Part shown: piece by piece, positions 35,232 through 44,765 of the stretch
Layout: the number at the start of each line of letters is the position of its first letter
Numbering within the stretch: the first letter of the stretch is position 1
Source of the DNA: Thiomargarita sp.
GTDB lineage: Bacteria > Pseudomonadota > Gammaproteobacteria > Beggiatoales > Beggiatoaceae
Length of the DNA stretch: 64,000 nucleotides
Direction: 5' to 3'
NCBI GenBank assembly: GCA_020721005.1
Contig: DYNP01000005.1
Span: forward strand, 124,001 to 188,000
Notes under the pieces: model-generated
What the model was told of the DNA's origin: nothing
Seen by the model: the letters and a program-made list of their open reading frames with translations, nothing else
The model's database searches: none
Program-made: the position numbers and the translations under genes

Positions 35232-36710
35232 TTAAGGGGAAGATTCGTCATTTTTCGCAGGCAATTTACTTTTTTGCCAAGCGTTGAGAAAAGTTTCTGC
35301 TTGTTGAGGAACGGGCATATCTCGTGAAATGGTCCAATTTTTTGCAAAGGGTAAGTAACGAAAACACCCCTTTTTGCGTCCCCAACGAGTTAAGAGACGA
35401 ATTTTTAAGTTGACAACACTCTGATATAATGAAGGGCGTTTTGCCAACCATGCCCAGCCCAAAAGTCCCAATCGACTGGAAAAGGGAGTTAATCCCATTT
35501 GTTGTTGTTTTTTACGCAATTTCCGCAATAAATTCGGCAAGGGAATTTTTACCGGACATACGGGCTCACATTGTCCACATAGGGTGGAGGCATTGGGTAA
35601 GTCTTTGGCTTTGTCAATTCCCAGCAATAAGGGAGTTAATATCGCGCCCATCGGTCCCGGATAGACCCAACCATAAGCATGTCCCCCTATCGAGCCATAA
35701 ATTGGACAGTGATTTAAACAGGCACCGCATCGGATGCAACGAAAAATGTCTTTAAATTCAGTACCTAACAGTTTAGATCGTCCATTGTCCAACAGTACCA
35801 AGTGAAAAGCAGTGGGGCCTTCGGTGTCATCATTCCGAGCGGGACCTGTGAAAAATGAGGTGTAGGTTGATATTTCTTGACCCGTGGCGCTGCGGGCTAA
35901 TAGGCGCAATAGTACAGTCACTTCTTCTAAGGTGGGCACTACTTTTTCAATGCTGGCAAGTACGATATGGATTTTGGGTAAGAGACTGGTTAGGTCTCCA
36001 TTGCCTTCATTGGTAACAAGGACTGCGGAGCCGGTTTCTGCCACTAAAAAGTTGGCGCCAATGATCCCAACTTCCGCTTGCAAGAATTTTTCTCGTAACA
36101 CTTGTCTGGCTTCGTTGACCAATTCTGGAATTTCAGAGAGTTGTTGAGTGAAACCATAAACTTGATGATGGGTGTGGAATAGGGTGGCCACTTGTTCTCG
36201 AGTCTTATGCACGGCAGGGGCAATGATGTGACTGGGGGGTTCGTGAGCCAGTTGAATGATGTATTCTCCCAAGTCAGTTTCAGTGACGGTTAATCCGGCA
36301 TTCTCTAGGGTTGAATTGAGATTAATTTCTTCACTGATCATGGATTTACCTTTGATCACATACTGGGCTTGTGCATCCTGACAGATTGTCAAGATTTGTT
36401 GACAGGCTTGTTCCGAAGTGCCAGCCCAGTGCACCTGACCTCCTTGGGCCAGAATTTGAGTTTCGAGTTGATTTAGGTAAAAGTCTAGGTGGGCCAAACT
36501 GTGTTCTCTAATTTCAGCACCTTGTTGTCGCAAAATTTCAAATTCTGGCAAATTATGTACAGCTTGACGACGTTTTTCTACAAAGTGATGTTGGGTCCGG
36601 GTCAATGCCTGTTGCAGAGTTTCATTTTGTAAGGCAGCAATAACTTGGGAATTGAATCGATGGGCGGTGGATTTCATAAGAAAATCACTTTTTGGATGGG
36701 TAAGCGTCAT
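35232..36710 (-). CDS. lutB: LutB/YkgF-like LUD-domain iron-sulfur protein
   Basis: Iron-sulfur protein of the lactate-utilisation type. An N-terminal LUD domain has KGKSMISEEINLN (about 122-134), TETDLGEYIIQLAHEPPSHIIAPA and FLVAETGSAVLVTNEGNGD. A C-terminal ferredoxin-like region has CIRCGACLNHCPIY (about 325-338) and CGQCEPVCPVKIPL. Length 492 fits LutB (about 475). No lutA or lutC lies beside it, so the full lactate dehydrogenase complex must be elsewhere or the protein works alone. The start overlaps the stop of the GGDEF-EAL gene by 4 nt (ATGA), implying coupled translation; an internal ATG at 36677 is possible. Confidence 0.88.
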   Translation of the reverse strand: MTLTHPKSDFLMKSTAHRFNSQVIAALQNETLQQALTRTQHHFVEKRRQAVHNLPEFEILRQQGAEIREHSLAHLDFYLNQLETQILAQGGQVHWAGTSEQACQQILTICQDAQAQYVIKGKSMISEEINLNSTLENAGLTVTETDLGEYIIQLAHEPPSHIIAPAVHKTREQVATLFHTHHQVYGFTQQLSEIPELVNEARQVLREKFLQAEVGIIGANFLVAETGSAVLVTNEGNGDLTSLLPKIHIVLASIEKVVPTLEEVTVLLRLLARSATGQEISTYTSFFTGPARNDDTEGPTAFHLVLLDNGRSKLLGTEFKDIFRCIRCGACLNHCPIYGSIGGHAYGWVYPGPMGAILTPLLLGIDKAKDLPNASTLCGQCEPVCPVKIPLPNLLRKLRKKQQQMGLTPFSSRLGLLGWAWLAKRPSLYQSVVNLKIRLLTRWGRKKGCFRYLPFAKNWTISRDMPVPQQAETFLNAWQKSKLPAKNDESSP

Positions 36711-38938
36711 GGGTGGAATAATTTGATGAATTCTTCGGCAGGCATTGGCCTTCCAATCAGGTAACCTTGTACTTCATCACAGCGTAATGTTTTTAGGAAG
36801 GCGGCTTGGGGTTTGGTTTCTACTCCTTCTGCAATTACTTTTAGGTTGAGACTTTTGGCCAAGGCTACAATGGCTCTGGTAATGGTCATGTCATCTTGGT
36901 TAGTGGGAATTTCCCGAACAAAGGATTGGTCAATTTTGAGTTTGTCAATGGGAAAACGTCTCAAATAGCTGAGTGAGGAATAGCCAGTGCCAAAGTCATC
37001 GATAGCCAGTTGGAAGCCACGATCTTTGAGTTCTTGTAGAATTTTTGCTGCCATATCGGCATCTTGCATTAACATGCTTTCAGTGAGTTCCAATTCCAAT
37101 AGGGTGGGATCGACATTGTTGGCTTCAACAATTTGGATAACATGTTGACTGAGATTGGGTTGTCTGAATTGGCGAGGAGAGAGGTTGACAGACATGCGTA
37201 AAATAGGTAGTCCATTATCTCGCCATTGGCGATGTTGTAGGCAGGCACGGTGTAGTACCCATTCTCCAATTTGGACGATGAGCCCTGTTTCCTCTGCTAG
37301 CGGAATGAAATTGTAGGGTAATATAAGTCCCAAATCTGGGTGTTGCCAACGTAATAAGGCTTCAGCACCGACAATGATTCCAGTGGCCAGGTGCATTTGG
37401 GGTTGATAATAGACTAGAAATTCATTTCTTTCCAAGGCGTGTCGCAGTTTGGATTCCAGGGTGAGTCGTTTATGGGAATGGACATTCATTTGGGGCAGGA
37501 AAAATTGGTAGTTATTGCGTCCTTTTTCCTTGGCTCGATACATGGCAGCATCGGCATTTTTTAAGAGGGTGTCTACATCTTCACCGTCATAAGGATAGAT
37601 GCTGATGCCAATGGTGGCAGTAACATAGGTTTCATAACCTTTTAGGTCAAATGAAACTTGCATGGCATCAATGATGGTTTGGGTGATGTGAATGATTTCT
37701 TGGTCTGTTTGTACAGTTTCTAGGAGAATGATAAAGTCATCTCCCCCTAAACGGGCTAGGGTGTCTTCCTTTCTGAGACATTGGGTGAGTCGGTGAGCTA
37801 CCTTTTTGAGTAAAATATCTCCAACCACATGTCCCAAAGTGTCATTGACATATTTGAAATGGTCAAGATCGACAAACATAAGGCCGATGAGTTTGCCTTG
37901 TTGTTTGGCATCGCGAATGGCTAAGACTGCCTTTTCATAAAATAGGCTGCGGTTGGGAAGACCGGTGAGTTCGTCATAATGGGCTAGGTAAACCAGTCGT
38001 TGTTCAGTGCGTTTTCGTTCCGTGATGTCTTCAAAACTTCCCAAAACTCCGATAATGTGTCCCTGTCCATCTCGGAGGGGAATTTTATTCATTTCCAACC
38101 ATAGGCAATCTCCTTCTGCCAATTGGAGAGATTCTATGTGCTGGTATTGAGTTTTGCCATCGGCGATCATGGAGCGGCTGAGCATTTGGAAGAATAGGCT
38201 GTCAGTGCGTTGATAATTGATCAAATCAAGGTCAGTTTTGCCAATAATTTCTTCTGGAGTGTCTAAACCGACAATTTGGGCAAAATTTTGGTTGCAACCC
38301 AAGTAAACAGCTTGAGTGTCTTTCCAAAAAATGTATTGGGGAATGGTATTGATGACCAAACGTAACATTTCTTGAGATTGTCTTAATTCTTCCGCAATTT
38401 TTTGGTGAGATAAGTGACGGCTTGGAGATTGAATTAAGGTTCTTAAGGGACGGTATAAAGAGGGGTGAGTTTTCCAATAGGCTAATGGAGAATAACTGAT
38501 GAGTACATGAGCCAGCAAAGCATTTAGCAGTCCATTCCCAACTGTATTAATTATGATAGGGGAGGATAAGGGAGGATCAACAGGAATTAAAATATAGGAT
38601 ATCCATAGCAAGGGGAGTCCTAAACATAACCAAAATAGACTGTCCAATAGAAAGAGATTATGGTGATAACGTTGCCAAGTCAATCCGACAAATAAGGCTT
38701 CTGCGATAAGAAGTATAGTATTTGGTTGGGGTTCCATAATCATGAGAAAGTAGTCATGAGCAACTAAAGCAACCAGCAGGGCCCAAATGTCACCTAGAAC
38801 GGGTATAGTAAATAAGGTAATCAAACTGGTGAAATTCAACTGAATGGCAAATGGCAGGGTCAAATTGAAAAGATGACTGGTCAAAGCCGCGATGATTGTA
38901 AACGTCAATATGATATAAAAAGGGACAGTGAGTGGCAT
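36707..38938 (-). CDS. Membrane PAS-GGDEF-EAL protein (cyclic-di-GMP turnover)
   Basis: Predicted c-di-GMP regulator. The N-terminal 170 or so residues contain several hydrophobic helices (a MASE-like sensor). A PAS domain lies at about 190-310 (MLRLVINTIPQYIFWKD...GSFEDITERK). The GGDEF domain (about 325-480) has HYDELTGLPNRSLF and ARLGGDDF, where GGDDF replaces GGDEF. The EAL domain (about 500-740) has GAEALLRW, NLSPRQF, LELTESMLM, DDFGTGYSSLSYL and KIDQSFV, all expected of an active phosphodiesterase. The Asp in place of the third motif residue leaves cyclase activity uncertain. ATG 38938 is preferred because the longer frame starts at TTG. Confidence 0.9.
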   Translation of the reverse strand: MPLTVPFYIILTFTIIAALTSHLFNLTLPFAIQLNFTSLITLFTIPVLGDIWALLVALVAHDYFLMIMEPQPNTILLIAEALFVGLTWQRYHHNLFLLDSLFWLCLGLPLLWISYILIPVDPPLSSPIIINTVGNGLLNALLAHVLISYSPLAYWKTHPSLYRPLRTLIQSPSRHLSHQKIAEELRQSQEMLRLVINTIPQYIFWKDTQAVYLGCNQNFAQIVGLDTPEEIIGKTDLDLINYQRTDSLFFQMLSRSMIADGKTQYQHIESLQLAEGDCLWLEMNKIPLRDGQGHIIGVLGSFEDITERKRTEQRLVYLAHYDELTGLPNRSLFYEKAVLAIRDAKQQGKLIGLMFVDLDHFKYVNDTLGHVVGDILLKKVAHRLTQCLRKEDTLARLGGDDFIILLETVQTDQEIIHITQTIIDAMQVSFDLKGYETYVTATIGISIYPYDGEDVDTLLKNADAAMYRAKEKGRNNYQFFLPQMNVHSHKRLTLESKLRHALERNEFLVYYQPQMHLATGIIVGAEALLRWQHPDLGLILPYNFIPLAEETGLIVQIGEWVLHRACLQHRQWRDNGLPILRMSVNLSPRQFRQPNLSQHVIQIVEANNVDPTLLELELTESMLMQDADMAAKILQELKDRGFQLAIDDFGTGYSSLSYLRRFPIDKLKIDQSFVREIPTNQDDMTITRAIVALAKSLNLKVIAEGVETKPQAAFLKTLRCDEVQGYLIGRPMPAEEFIKLFHP

Positions 38939-39093
38939 ATTTAGGTGAGTTGGGTCTATCCTATTAAAAGGGAGTGCTAGGGCAATGAGATATGATGAAC
39001 AGTTTATTTTGGATGTGAATGGAATTATCAATTGACAAATGGTTGGCAGATAATCAACAATGAATCCTCTTTTGTTGATTTCTGATTCAGATT

Positions 39094-39678
39094 ATGGACC
39101 CTATTCTCAGCTCGGTATTACAAGGCTTAACCATCTTATTATTGTTGACGATTGGCTTAGGTATTGTCATTATACTGTCTATTTGGCGTAATGATACTAA
39201 AATTGATGTGAAAGGTAATTTGGCCAAAAAATCTCCTTTAAACGAGGTTCAACGCCTGATTTATGGGCAACTGGTGCGAGCGTTTCCAGAGTACCTAATT
39301 TTTCCACAACTGTGTTTTGGGCGGTTTTTACACGTTGAAGGCAAGGACAAATCAAGTCGTTTTTGGTTAGGCAAATTAAAACATCGGGTGGCCGACTACG
39401 TGATTTGCAACCAACATGCTCAAGTAATTTGTGTTATCCAATTGGAACATAAATCGTTAACCACCTATCGGGAACAAGAAATGGACGCTGCTCTAGCCCA
39501 AATTGGTTTAACCATTTATCGCTTGCCAGTCACCCATCACCTTTCCAGTGAAGAATTAAAAACAGCCATCCTAACCGCTGTTCAACAAGCCAATGTGCTC
39601 CAAAAACCACTTGCCCCTCAAATTTCATCTCAATCCCCCCCAAATCCCATGAAATGGGAAGACAAAGGATGGTGGTGA
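39094..39678 (+). CDS. Membrane-anchored DUF2726 protein
   Basis: A 194-residue protein with one N-terminal helix (about 9-30) and a cytoplasmic domain like DUF2726, a small restriction-endonuclease-like fold: LNEVQRLIYGQLVRAFPEYLIFPQL, then RVADYVICNQHAQVICVIQLEHKS. D of VADYVI and the E-x-K-like IQLEHKS fit a PD-(D/E)XK active site. Divergent from the GGDEF-EAL gene. Role unknown; the tail is Pro/Ser-rich. Confidence 0.75.
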   Translation: MDPILSSVLQGLTILLLLTIGLGIVIILSIWRNDTKIDVKGNLAKKSPLNEVQRLIYGQLVRAFPEYLIFPQLCFGRFLHVEGKDKSSRFWLGKLKHRVADYVICNQHAQVICVIQLEHKSLTTYREQEMDAALAQIGLTIYRLPVTHHLSSEELKTAILTAVQQANVLQKPLAPQISSQSPPNPMKWEDKGWW

Positions 39679-39883
39679 TTGCACCCAATTCATCAAGCAT
39701 TTTAGCCAGATCTGTTCCAAAAACAGATCTGGTTTTGATGAAAGCGCATGGTAAATTAAACTATTCTCAAAACATCAAAATTGAATCAAAATCCGAACCA
39801 TTTTCAAGACCGCTGAGGTAAACTCAAACCTCTCAATTTTCAAAAAATTTATTTTCCCCTAACCATTTCTCAAAGTATCCAGT

Positions 39884-42283
39884 ATGGCCCTCGAACCCCT
39901 TCTCATCGCCCTACTCATCTTCATGATCATCATTTTATTCAAATTGATTCGTCTTGAACAACTATTTCATCACCACCATCAACATCTACACCAACAAATC
40001 AGGGAACTTACCCATCTTCTCCAAACTACCCATTCTCATAACAAAGTCCTCGAATCCCCCGTATCTACCCCTTCCCAACCAGAATTCACTCCACCCATTT
40101 CACCTTCCCTCATCGCCGTTCATCCCGCACCTGTTCCCACTTTATCCCCTCCTCAGAATATTCCTTCTCACTCCCCATTCCCCAAAACCAATTCTCCTGA
40201 AAAAAACATTATTTTTCCACTCTTCAAATCTGCACAAGAAGGCTTGAATGCCTTATGGAACTGGATCATCGTTGGTGAAGAACATCGTTCCAAAGAAATC
40301 AACATCGAATATGCCATCGCCACCACCTGGTTACTCCGATTTGGAGTCATCGCCATTCTCCTAGCCATGGGTTACTTCCTCAACTATTCCATCCACAAAG
40401 GTTACTTCGTTCCCCTGATTCGAGTTCTCATTGGCTGCACAGTTGGCCTGAGCATGTTATTTGGCGGCTTTTACCTACTCAAAAGCAAATACCAACTCAT
40501 TGGTCAAGGACTGATGGGCGGAGGCTTGGCAGTCTTCTATTTTACCCTCTATGCAGCCAACCTAGTTTACCACCTCATCTCCCTACCCAATACCTTCCTG
40601 CTCATGACTATAGTGGCGGTCGTGACGATATCCTTAGCAATCCGCATAGACTCCCTACTACTTGCCATTTTTGCCCTCATTGGTGGCTACACCAGTCCCC
40701 TCATCTTATGGGCAGGAGAACCGAATTTAACCATTTTATACAGTTACCTACTGATTTTGGGAATTAACATTCTCATCATTGCTTACTACAAACAATGGCG
40801 TTTGTTGAATTATTTAGCCTTTATATTCAACTACTTACTACTCTCAGGCTCCCTGCTCAACTACCAAATCTCAGACTTCTTCCTCGTCATCACCTTTCTC
40901 ACCCTATTCTTCATTCTCCATTCCTCACTGGTCTACAGCCACAACATTATTCAAAATAAAAAATCCACCCTACTTGAAATTGCCCAATTGATCATCAATG
41001 CCATCATTTACAGCAGCATTGCTTATGCACTGATTGACCAATACTATGCCAGCAAACCCTATACCTCATTCCTTTCCCTATTTCTCAGTGGATTCTATGC
41101 CCTCCACGCCTACCTATTTCTCAAACACCGGCCCATCGATCGCAACCTCATTATTGCCCTCATTGCCCTCACTGGATTCTACATCACGTGGAGCATGTTA
41201 CTGACCTTTGAAAAAGAACTATTGACTTTCAGCTGGTCCCTCCAAGCCTTTATATTCCTATGGTTGGGCCTTAAACTCAACAGCAATTTTATCAAAAAAC
41301 TGGCCTATTTGCTATACCTGGTCATTTTTTGGCGTCTTTCTTACTTTGAAATTCCTCGGCACTTCGACCTTTATCCCCACCCCACCCACCTTACTGACTA
41401 CCTATACCAACTGGCTGAACGAATATGGGTATTTGGCGCCAGCATTGCGGCCATCATTGGCGCCTTCTTCCTCACCAACAAAGCCCTTGACCGCTTTAAA
41501 ACCTTAGCCATCGACCCCCAAAATGACACCCCTTTAACCTTGGCCAGCCACTTCTTAGAAGGCGCTTTTTACTGGGCAGGCCTGCTATTTCTATTTTTAT
41601 ACCTAAATCTGGAATTCAACGCCTTATTTAGCCACTATGCCCCCCTTCGCTTACCCATGCTGACAGTACTCTGGAGTGGAATGACTCTATATTTCCTCCA
41701 CCGATTTCTACTTACCAATAACCAACTGATGTTAAAAGTATTGACCACCCTATTACTCTCCATCTTTATCAAAATTTTAACCTTAGACATCCTCTCTTGG
41801 GGACTCTCAACCCATCTATCTTATACCATCGATGACAACACCCCCATGGCCCTTATTCGACTATTTGACTTTACAATTGTCCTCATCCTGTTTTACCTCA
41901 GTTGGAACTATTTAAAAACCTCTCTCCTGCTCTCTATCCTCTTAAGTTTCATGAACTTAGCCCTCATTTTCGTCTACTTCTCCCTAGAAATCAGTCACTT
42001 TCTCTATTGGAGAATTCCAGAATTTCAATTTGGAGGCATTTCTATCCTATGGGCAATATTTGCCATTATTTACCTGATCATTGGTATTTGGAAAAATAAC
42101 CAAAGCTTGCGCTACACAGGGTTAATCCTATTTGCCATCGTGATCAACAAAATTATTCTCATTGACTTGGCACAAATGGCCACCTTATACCGCACTATTG
42201 CATTTCTGCTGATAGGCATCATTTTAGTGATTGCTTCCGTTGTCTACATCAACTCGAGACAAAAATTTGAAAAGACCATTTAA
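39884..42283 (+). CDS. Polytopic membrane protein, DUF2339 family
   Basis: A 799-residue membrane protein. An N-terminal helix (3-20) is followed by a His-rich, Pro-rich cytoplasmic linker (about 25-120, with LFHHHHQHLHQQI). WLLRFGVIAILLAMGYFLNYSIHKG begins at about 149 and GQGLMGGGLAVFYFTLYAA is the DUF2339 core signature. More than 20 helices follow to the C-terminus. Members are of unknown function, present in many Gram-negatives, and are suspected cell-envelope proteins. Alone between DUF2726 and the repeat-containing nuclease-like gene. Confidence 0.85.
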   Translation: MALEPLLIALLIFMIIILFKLIRLEQLFHHHHQHLHQQIRELTHLLQTTHSHNKVLESPVSTPSQPEFTPPISPSLIAVHPAPVPTLSPPQNIPSHSPFPKTNSPEKNIIFPLFKSAQEGLNALWNWIIVGEEHRSKEINIEYAIATTWLLRFGVIAILLAMGYFLNYSIHKGYFVPLIRVLIGCTVGLSMLFGGFYLLKSKYQLIGQGLMGGGLAVFYFTLYAANLVYHLISLPNTFLLMTIVAVVTISLAIRIDSLLLAIFALIGGYTSPLILWAGEPNLTILYSYLLILGINILIIAYYKQWRLLNYLAFIFNYLLLSGSLLNYQISDFFLVITFLTLFFILHSSLVYSHNIIQNKKSTLLEIAQLIINAIIYSSIAYALIDQYYASKPYTSFLSLFLSGFYALHAYLFLKHRPIDRNLIIALIALTGFYITWSMLLTFEKELLTFSWSLQAFIFLWLGLKLNSNFIKKLAYLLYLVIFWRLSYFEIPRHFDLYPHPTHLTDYLYQLAERIWVFGASIAAIIGAFFLTNKALDRFKTLAIDPQNDTPLTLASHFLEGAFYWAGLLFLFLYLNLEFNALFSHYAPLRLPMLTVLWSGMTLYFLHRFLLTNNQLMLKVLTTLLLSIFIKILTLDILSWGLSTHLSYTIDDNTPMALIRLFDFTIVLILFYLSWNYLKTSLLLSILLSFMNLALIFVYFSLEISHFLYWRIPEFQFGGISILWAIFAIIYLIIGIWKNNQSLRYTGLILFAIVINKIILIDLAQMATLYRTIAFLLIGIILVIASVVYINSRQKFEKTI

Positions 42284-42338
42284 ACTCTAAACAGACAAGA
42301 AAGCAAATCCCAATCTCCGAATCAAAAACAACAGACAA

Positions 42339-43634
42339 TTATAAATAGACTGTGGGGACAAATTGAGGGCTATTTAACACCTCCATCAATTCCTCTCCAA
42401 ATCCCAACACGATCAGTCCCAACTTTTCCCCATAAGTAACTAAACTTTTATCCACATACAATGAAGCAATGGCACCGATGAACTTTTTCCCAGCAAACTC
42501 TGGAAAATATTCAGGGACACTGGGCATCAATTGATGAAAATCCCAAACGTATTCGGGACGCAAAGTACTTTTGGTCTCATTAATCAGAACCCATTCCCCA
42601 CAAACTGCCACAACATCAAATTCCCTTTCCATAGGTTTTCCTCTCTTGACTCGAACTGCAACATAATCAAGTGGTTCCGTGCATCCGGTCACTTGCCTTA
42701 AAATATTTGGAATGCCGGGAGCAACCAAATCTTCTGCCATGGTGCCCAGTTTTCGGGTCAATTCCCCCCATTGCTTATCGATGTTTCTCTTGGAACTCCG
42801 CATTTCCTGCTTGAATTCCTCCATCTTTTGGTCAGAATGTTCCCGAGATTCCCGCATTTCCTGCTTGAATTCCTCCATCTTTTGGTCAGAATGTTCCCGA
42901 GATTCTTGCATTTTCTGCTTGAACTCATCCATTCCTTGGTCAGAATGTTCCCGAGATTCTTGCATTTCCTGCTTGAACTCATCCATTCCTTGGTCAGAAT
43001 GTTCCCGAGATTCCCGCATTTCCTGCTTGAACTCCTCCATTTTTTGTTCAGAATGTTCCCTGAACTTCTCCATTTTTTGTTCGGAATGGTCCCGAGATTC
43101 TCGCATTTCCTGCTTGAACTCCTCCATCTTTTGGTCAGAATGTTCCCGAGATTCCCGCATTTCCTGCTTGAACTCCTCCATTCTTTGGTCAGAATGTTCC
43201 CGAGATTCTCGCATTTCCTGCTTGAACTCCTCCATTCTTTGGTCAGAATGTTCCCGAGATTCCCGCATTTCCTGCTTGAATTCCTCCATTTTTTGTTCAG
43301 AATGTTTCCTGAACTTCTCCATTTTTTGTTCGGAATGGTCCCGAGATTCTCGCATTTCCTGCTTGAACTCCTCCATTCTTTGGTCAGAATGTTCCCGAGA
43401 TTCCCGCATTTCTTGTTTGAACTCCTCCATTTTTTGTTCGGAATGGTCCCGGGATTCCCGCATTTCTTGTTTGAACTCCTCCATCTTTTGGTCGGAATGT
43501 TTCCTGAACTCATCCATTCTTTGGTCAGAACGCTCTTGAGATAAGCGCATTTCCCTGGAGTTACGATCCAGGGTTTGTAAAACTTGAATCATTACGTCTT
43601 CTAAACGGTCAACTCGTTCTTCAACAGTGAACAT
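42339..43634 (-). CDS. Coiled-coil repeat protein with C-terminal PD-(D/E)XK nuclease-like domain
   Basis: A 431-residue protein. After a short head (MFTVEERVDRLEDVMIQVLQ) comes a long coiled coil of 18-residue repeats (HSDQKMEEFKQEMRESRE, about residues 43-285, some half-length), then a C-terminal globular domain (about 300-431). EFDVVAVCGEWVLINETKS supplies Asp and E-x-K of a PD-(D/E)XK-like fold, as in DUF3782-type proteins common in cyanobacteria and large sulfur bacteria. ATG 43634 is chosen because AAGGAG lies 7 nt upstream; an upstream frame start at 43664 has none. The repeat number is likely variable. Function unknown; perhaps nucleic-acid related. Confidence 0.75.
   Translation of the reverse strand: MFTVEERVDRLEDVMIQVLQTLDRNSREMRLSQERSDQRMDEFRKHSDQKMEEFKQEMRESRDHSEQKMEEFKQEMRESREHSDQRMEEFKQEMRESRDHSEQKMEKFRKHSEQKMEEFKQEMRESREHSDQRMEEFKQEMRESREHSDQRMEEFKQEMRESREHSDQKMEEFKQEMRESRDHSEQKMEKFREHSEQKMEEFKQEMRESREHSDQGMDEFKQEMQESREHSDQGMDEFKQKMQESREHSDQKMEEFKQEMRESREHSDQKMEEFKQEMRSSKRNIDKQWGELTRKLGTMAEDLVAPGIPNILRQVTGCTEPLDYVAVRVKRGKPMEREFDVVAVCGEWVLINETKSTLRPEYVWDFHQLMPSVPEYFPEFAGKKFIGAIASLYVDKSLVTYGEKLGLIVLGFGEELMEVLNSPQFVPTVYL
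42790..43530 (-). repeat. 54-bp coding minisatellite
   Basis: Tandem 54-bp units, about 12 with two short ones, encode the 18-residue coiled-coil repeats. Neighbouring units differ by few bases (TCTTTTGG/TTTTTTGTTCAGA variants), indicating recent expansion or gene conversion. Long open frames on the other strand here are by-products of the repeat. Confidence 0.85.
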
Positions 43635-43688
43635 AGTTATACTCCTTGCTAGGTTGATTGCCAATTGGTCAAAAAAGTGATTGGGGTG

Positions 43689-44765
43689 TTATAAAACGCG
43701 TTTAAGTAGAAAGATGGCCAGTCCAAAAAATAGTATGGGGGGAATGAGGGCACTGAAAATGGGACTGAGATCGTATACTAAACCAATATTGCCCACTGTT
43801 TGGTTGAGCATGTAAAATCCTATTCCCAATAGAGCGCCAACTAGGATGCGTTGTCCTATAGCAACACTGCGCAATTGTCCAAATACAAATGGGATGGCTA
43901 ATAAAATCATGGTGATGCTAATCAAAGGGTAGCTTAAACGGTTCCAAAAAGCGAGTTCGTATTGGGCAGTGCGTTGGCCATTTTGGCTTAGGTAGTCGAT
44001 GTAACGATAGAGTCCCCAAGTGGAGAGTCGATCGGGTCGAATGACTACAATTTTGACCAATTCTGGACTGAGTAAGGCTTGCCAAGTGGTTTGTTCCAGG
44101 TAGTGATGAGTGATTTGTTGGGGGGTGAATAGGGTTTTTTCAACTTGTTCAAATAGCCATTCTCCATCAAGATACCGGGCAGTTTTAGCTCGAGTGAGAC
44201 TGGTTAATTGGTGATGGGTGTCAAATTCATAGAGGGTGATGTGGCCAAAACGACCGTCAGGGAAAATGGTGCGGATATTGACAAAGTCTTGTCCATCTCG
44301 GGCCCAAAATCCATAACGGCTGCTGAAGGCAATTTGTTGTTGTTCGTGTTCGGATTGGGCGGCTGCACGCATGGTTTTTCCATATTCTCCACTGAGTGGA
44401 GCTAAAGTTTCTCCTATCAGCATGATCAGTAATAGGAGTAGGAGTCCTACACTTAATACCGATCCGGAAATTCGTAGTGTTGATATTCCAGCTGCTCGTA
44501 AAACGGTGAGTTCACTGTGATTGGCAAGTAGTCCCAGTGCCAGTAAGCTGCCGAGTAGGGCAGCAGCTGGGAACAGTTCATAGATGGTGCGTGGGATTTC
44601 TAGAGATACGTAGAGAATGGCTTCCAAAGTGCCGTATTCTTGTTTGCCAATGTCATCTACTTCGTCAATGAAGGCAAAAAAGGTGAAGAGTCCCACCAGT
44701 ATCAGGAGAACAATGAGAGTGCTGGCGAATACGGTTTGGCCAATGTAGCGATCAATTTTTTTCAT
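43689..44765 (-). CDS. lptG: LPS export permease LptG
   Basis: Inner-membrane permease half of LptB2FG, which extracts LPS from the inner membrane. The 358-residue protein has helices near residues 12-33, 60-85, 100-120 and three more at the C-terminus, with the periplasmic beta-jellyroll between. It starts with MKKIDRYIGQTVFASTLIVLLIL, the LptG hallmark (RYI..V). It overlaps lptF by 14 nt in the same direction, the standard lptFG arrangement. lptB is not in the window. Confidence 0.93.
   Translation of the reverse strand: MKKIDRYIGQTVFASTLIVLLILVGLFTFFAFIDEVDDIGKQEYGTLEAILYVSLEIPRTIYELFPAAALLGSLLALGLLANHSELTVLRAAGISTLRISGSVLSVGLLLLLLIMLIGETLAPLSGEYGKTMRAAAQSEHEQQQIAFSSRYGFWARDGQDFVNIRTIFPDGRFGHITLYEFDTHHQLTSLTRAKTARYLDGEWLFEQVEKTLFTPQQITHHYLEQTTWQALLSPELVKIVVIRPDRLSTWGLYRYIDYLSQNGQRTAQYELAFWNRLSYPLISITMILLAIPFVFGQLRSVAIGQRILVGALLGIGFYMLNQTVGNIGLVYDLSPIFSALIPPILFFGLAIFLLKRVL

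Noticed and set aside
42679-43544. Long open frames on the plus strand opposite the coiled-coil repeats
   Set aside because: They are Ser/Cys- or Phe/Leu-rich by-products of a 54-bp repeat that has no stops in several frames. The minus-strand gene has a ribosome-binding site and a globular C-terminal domain.
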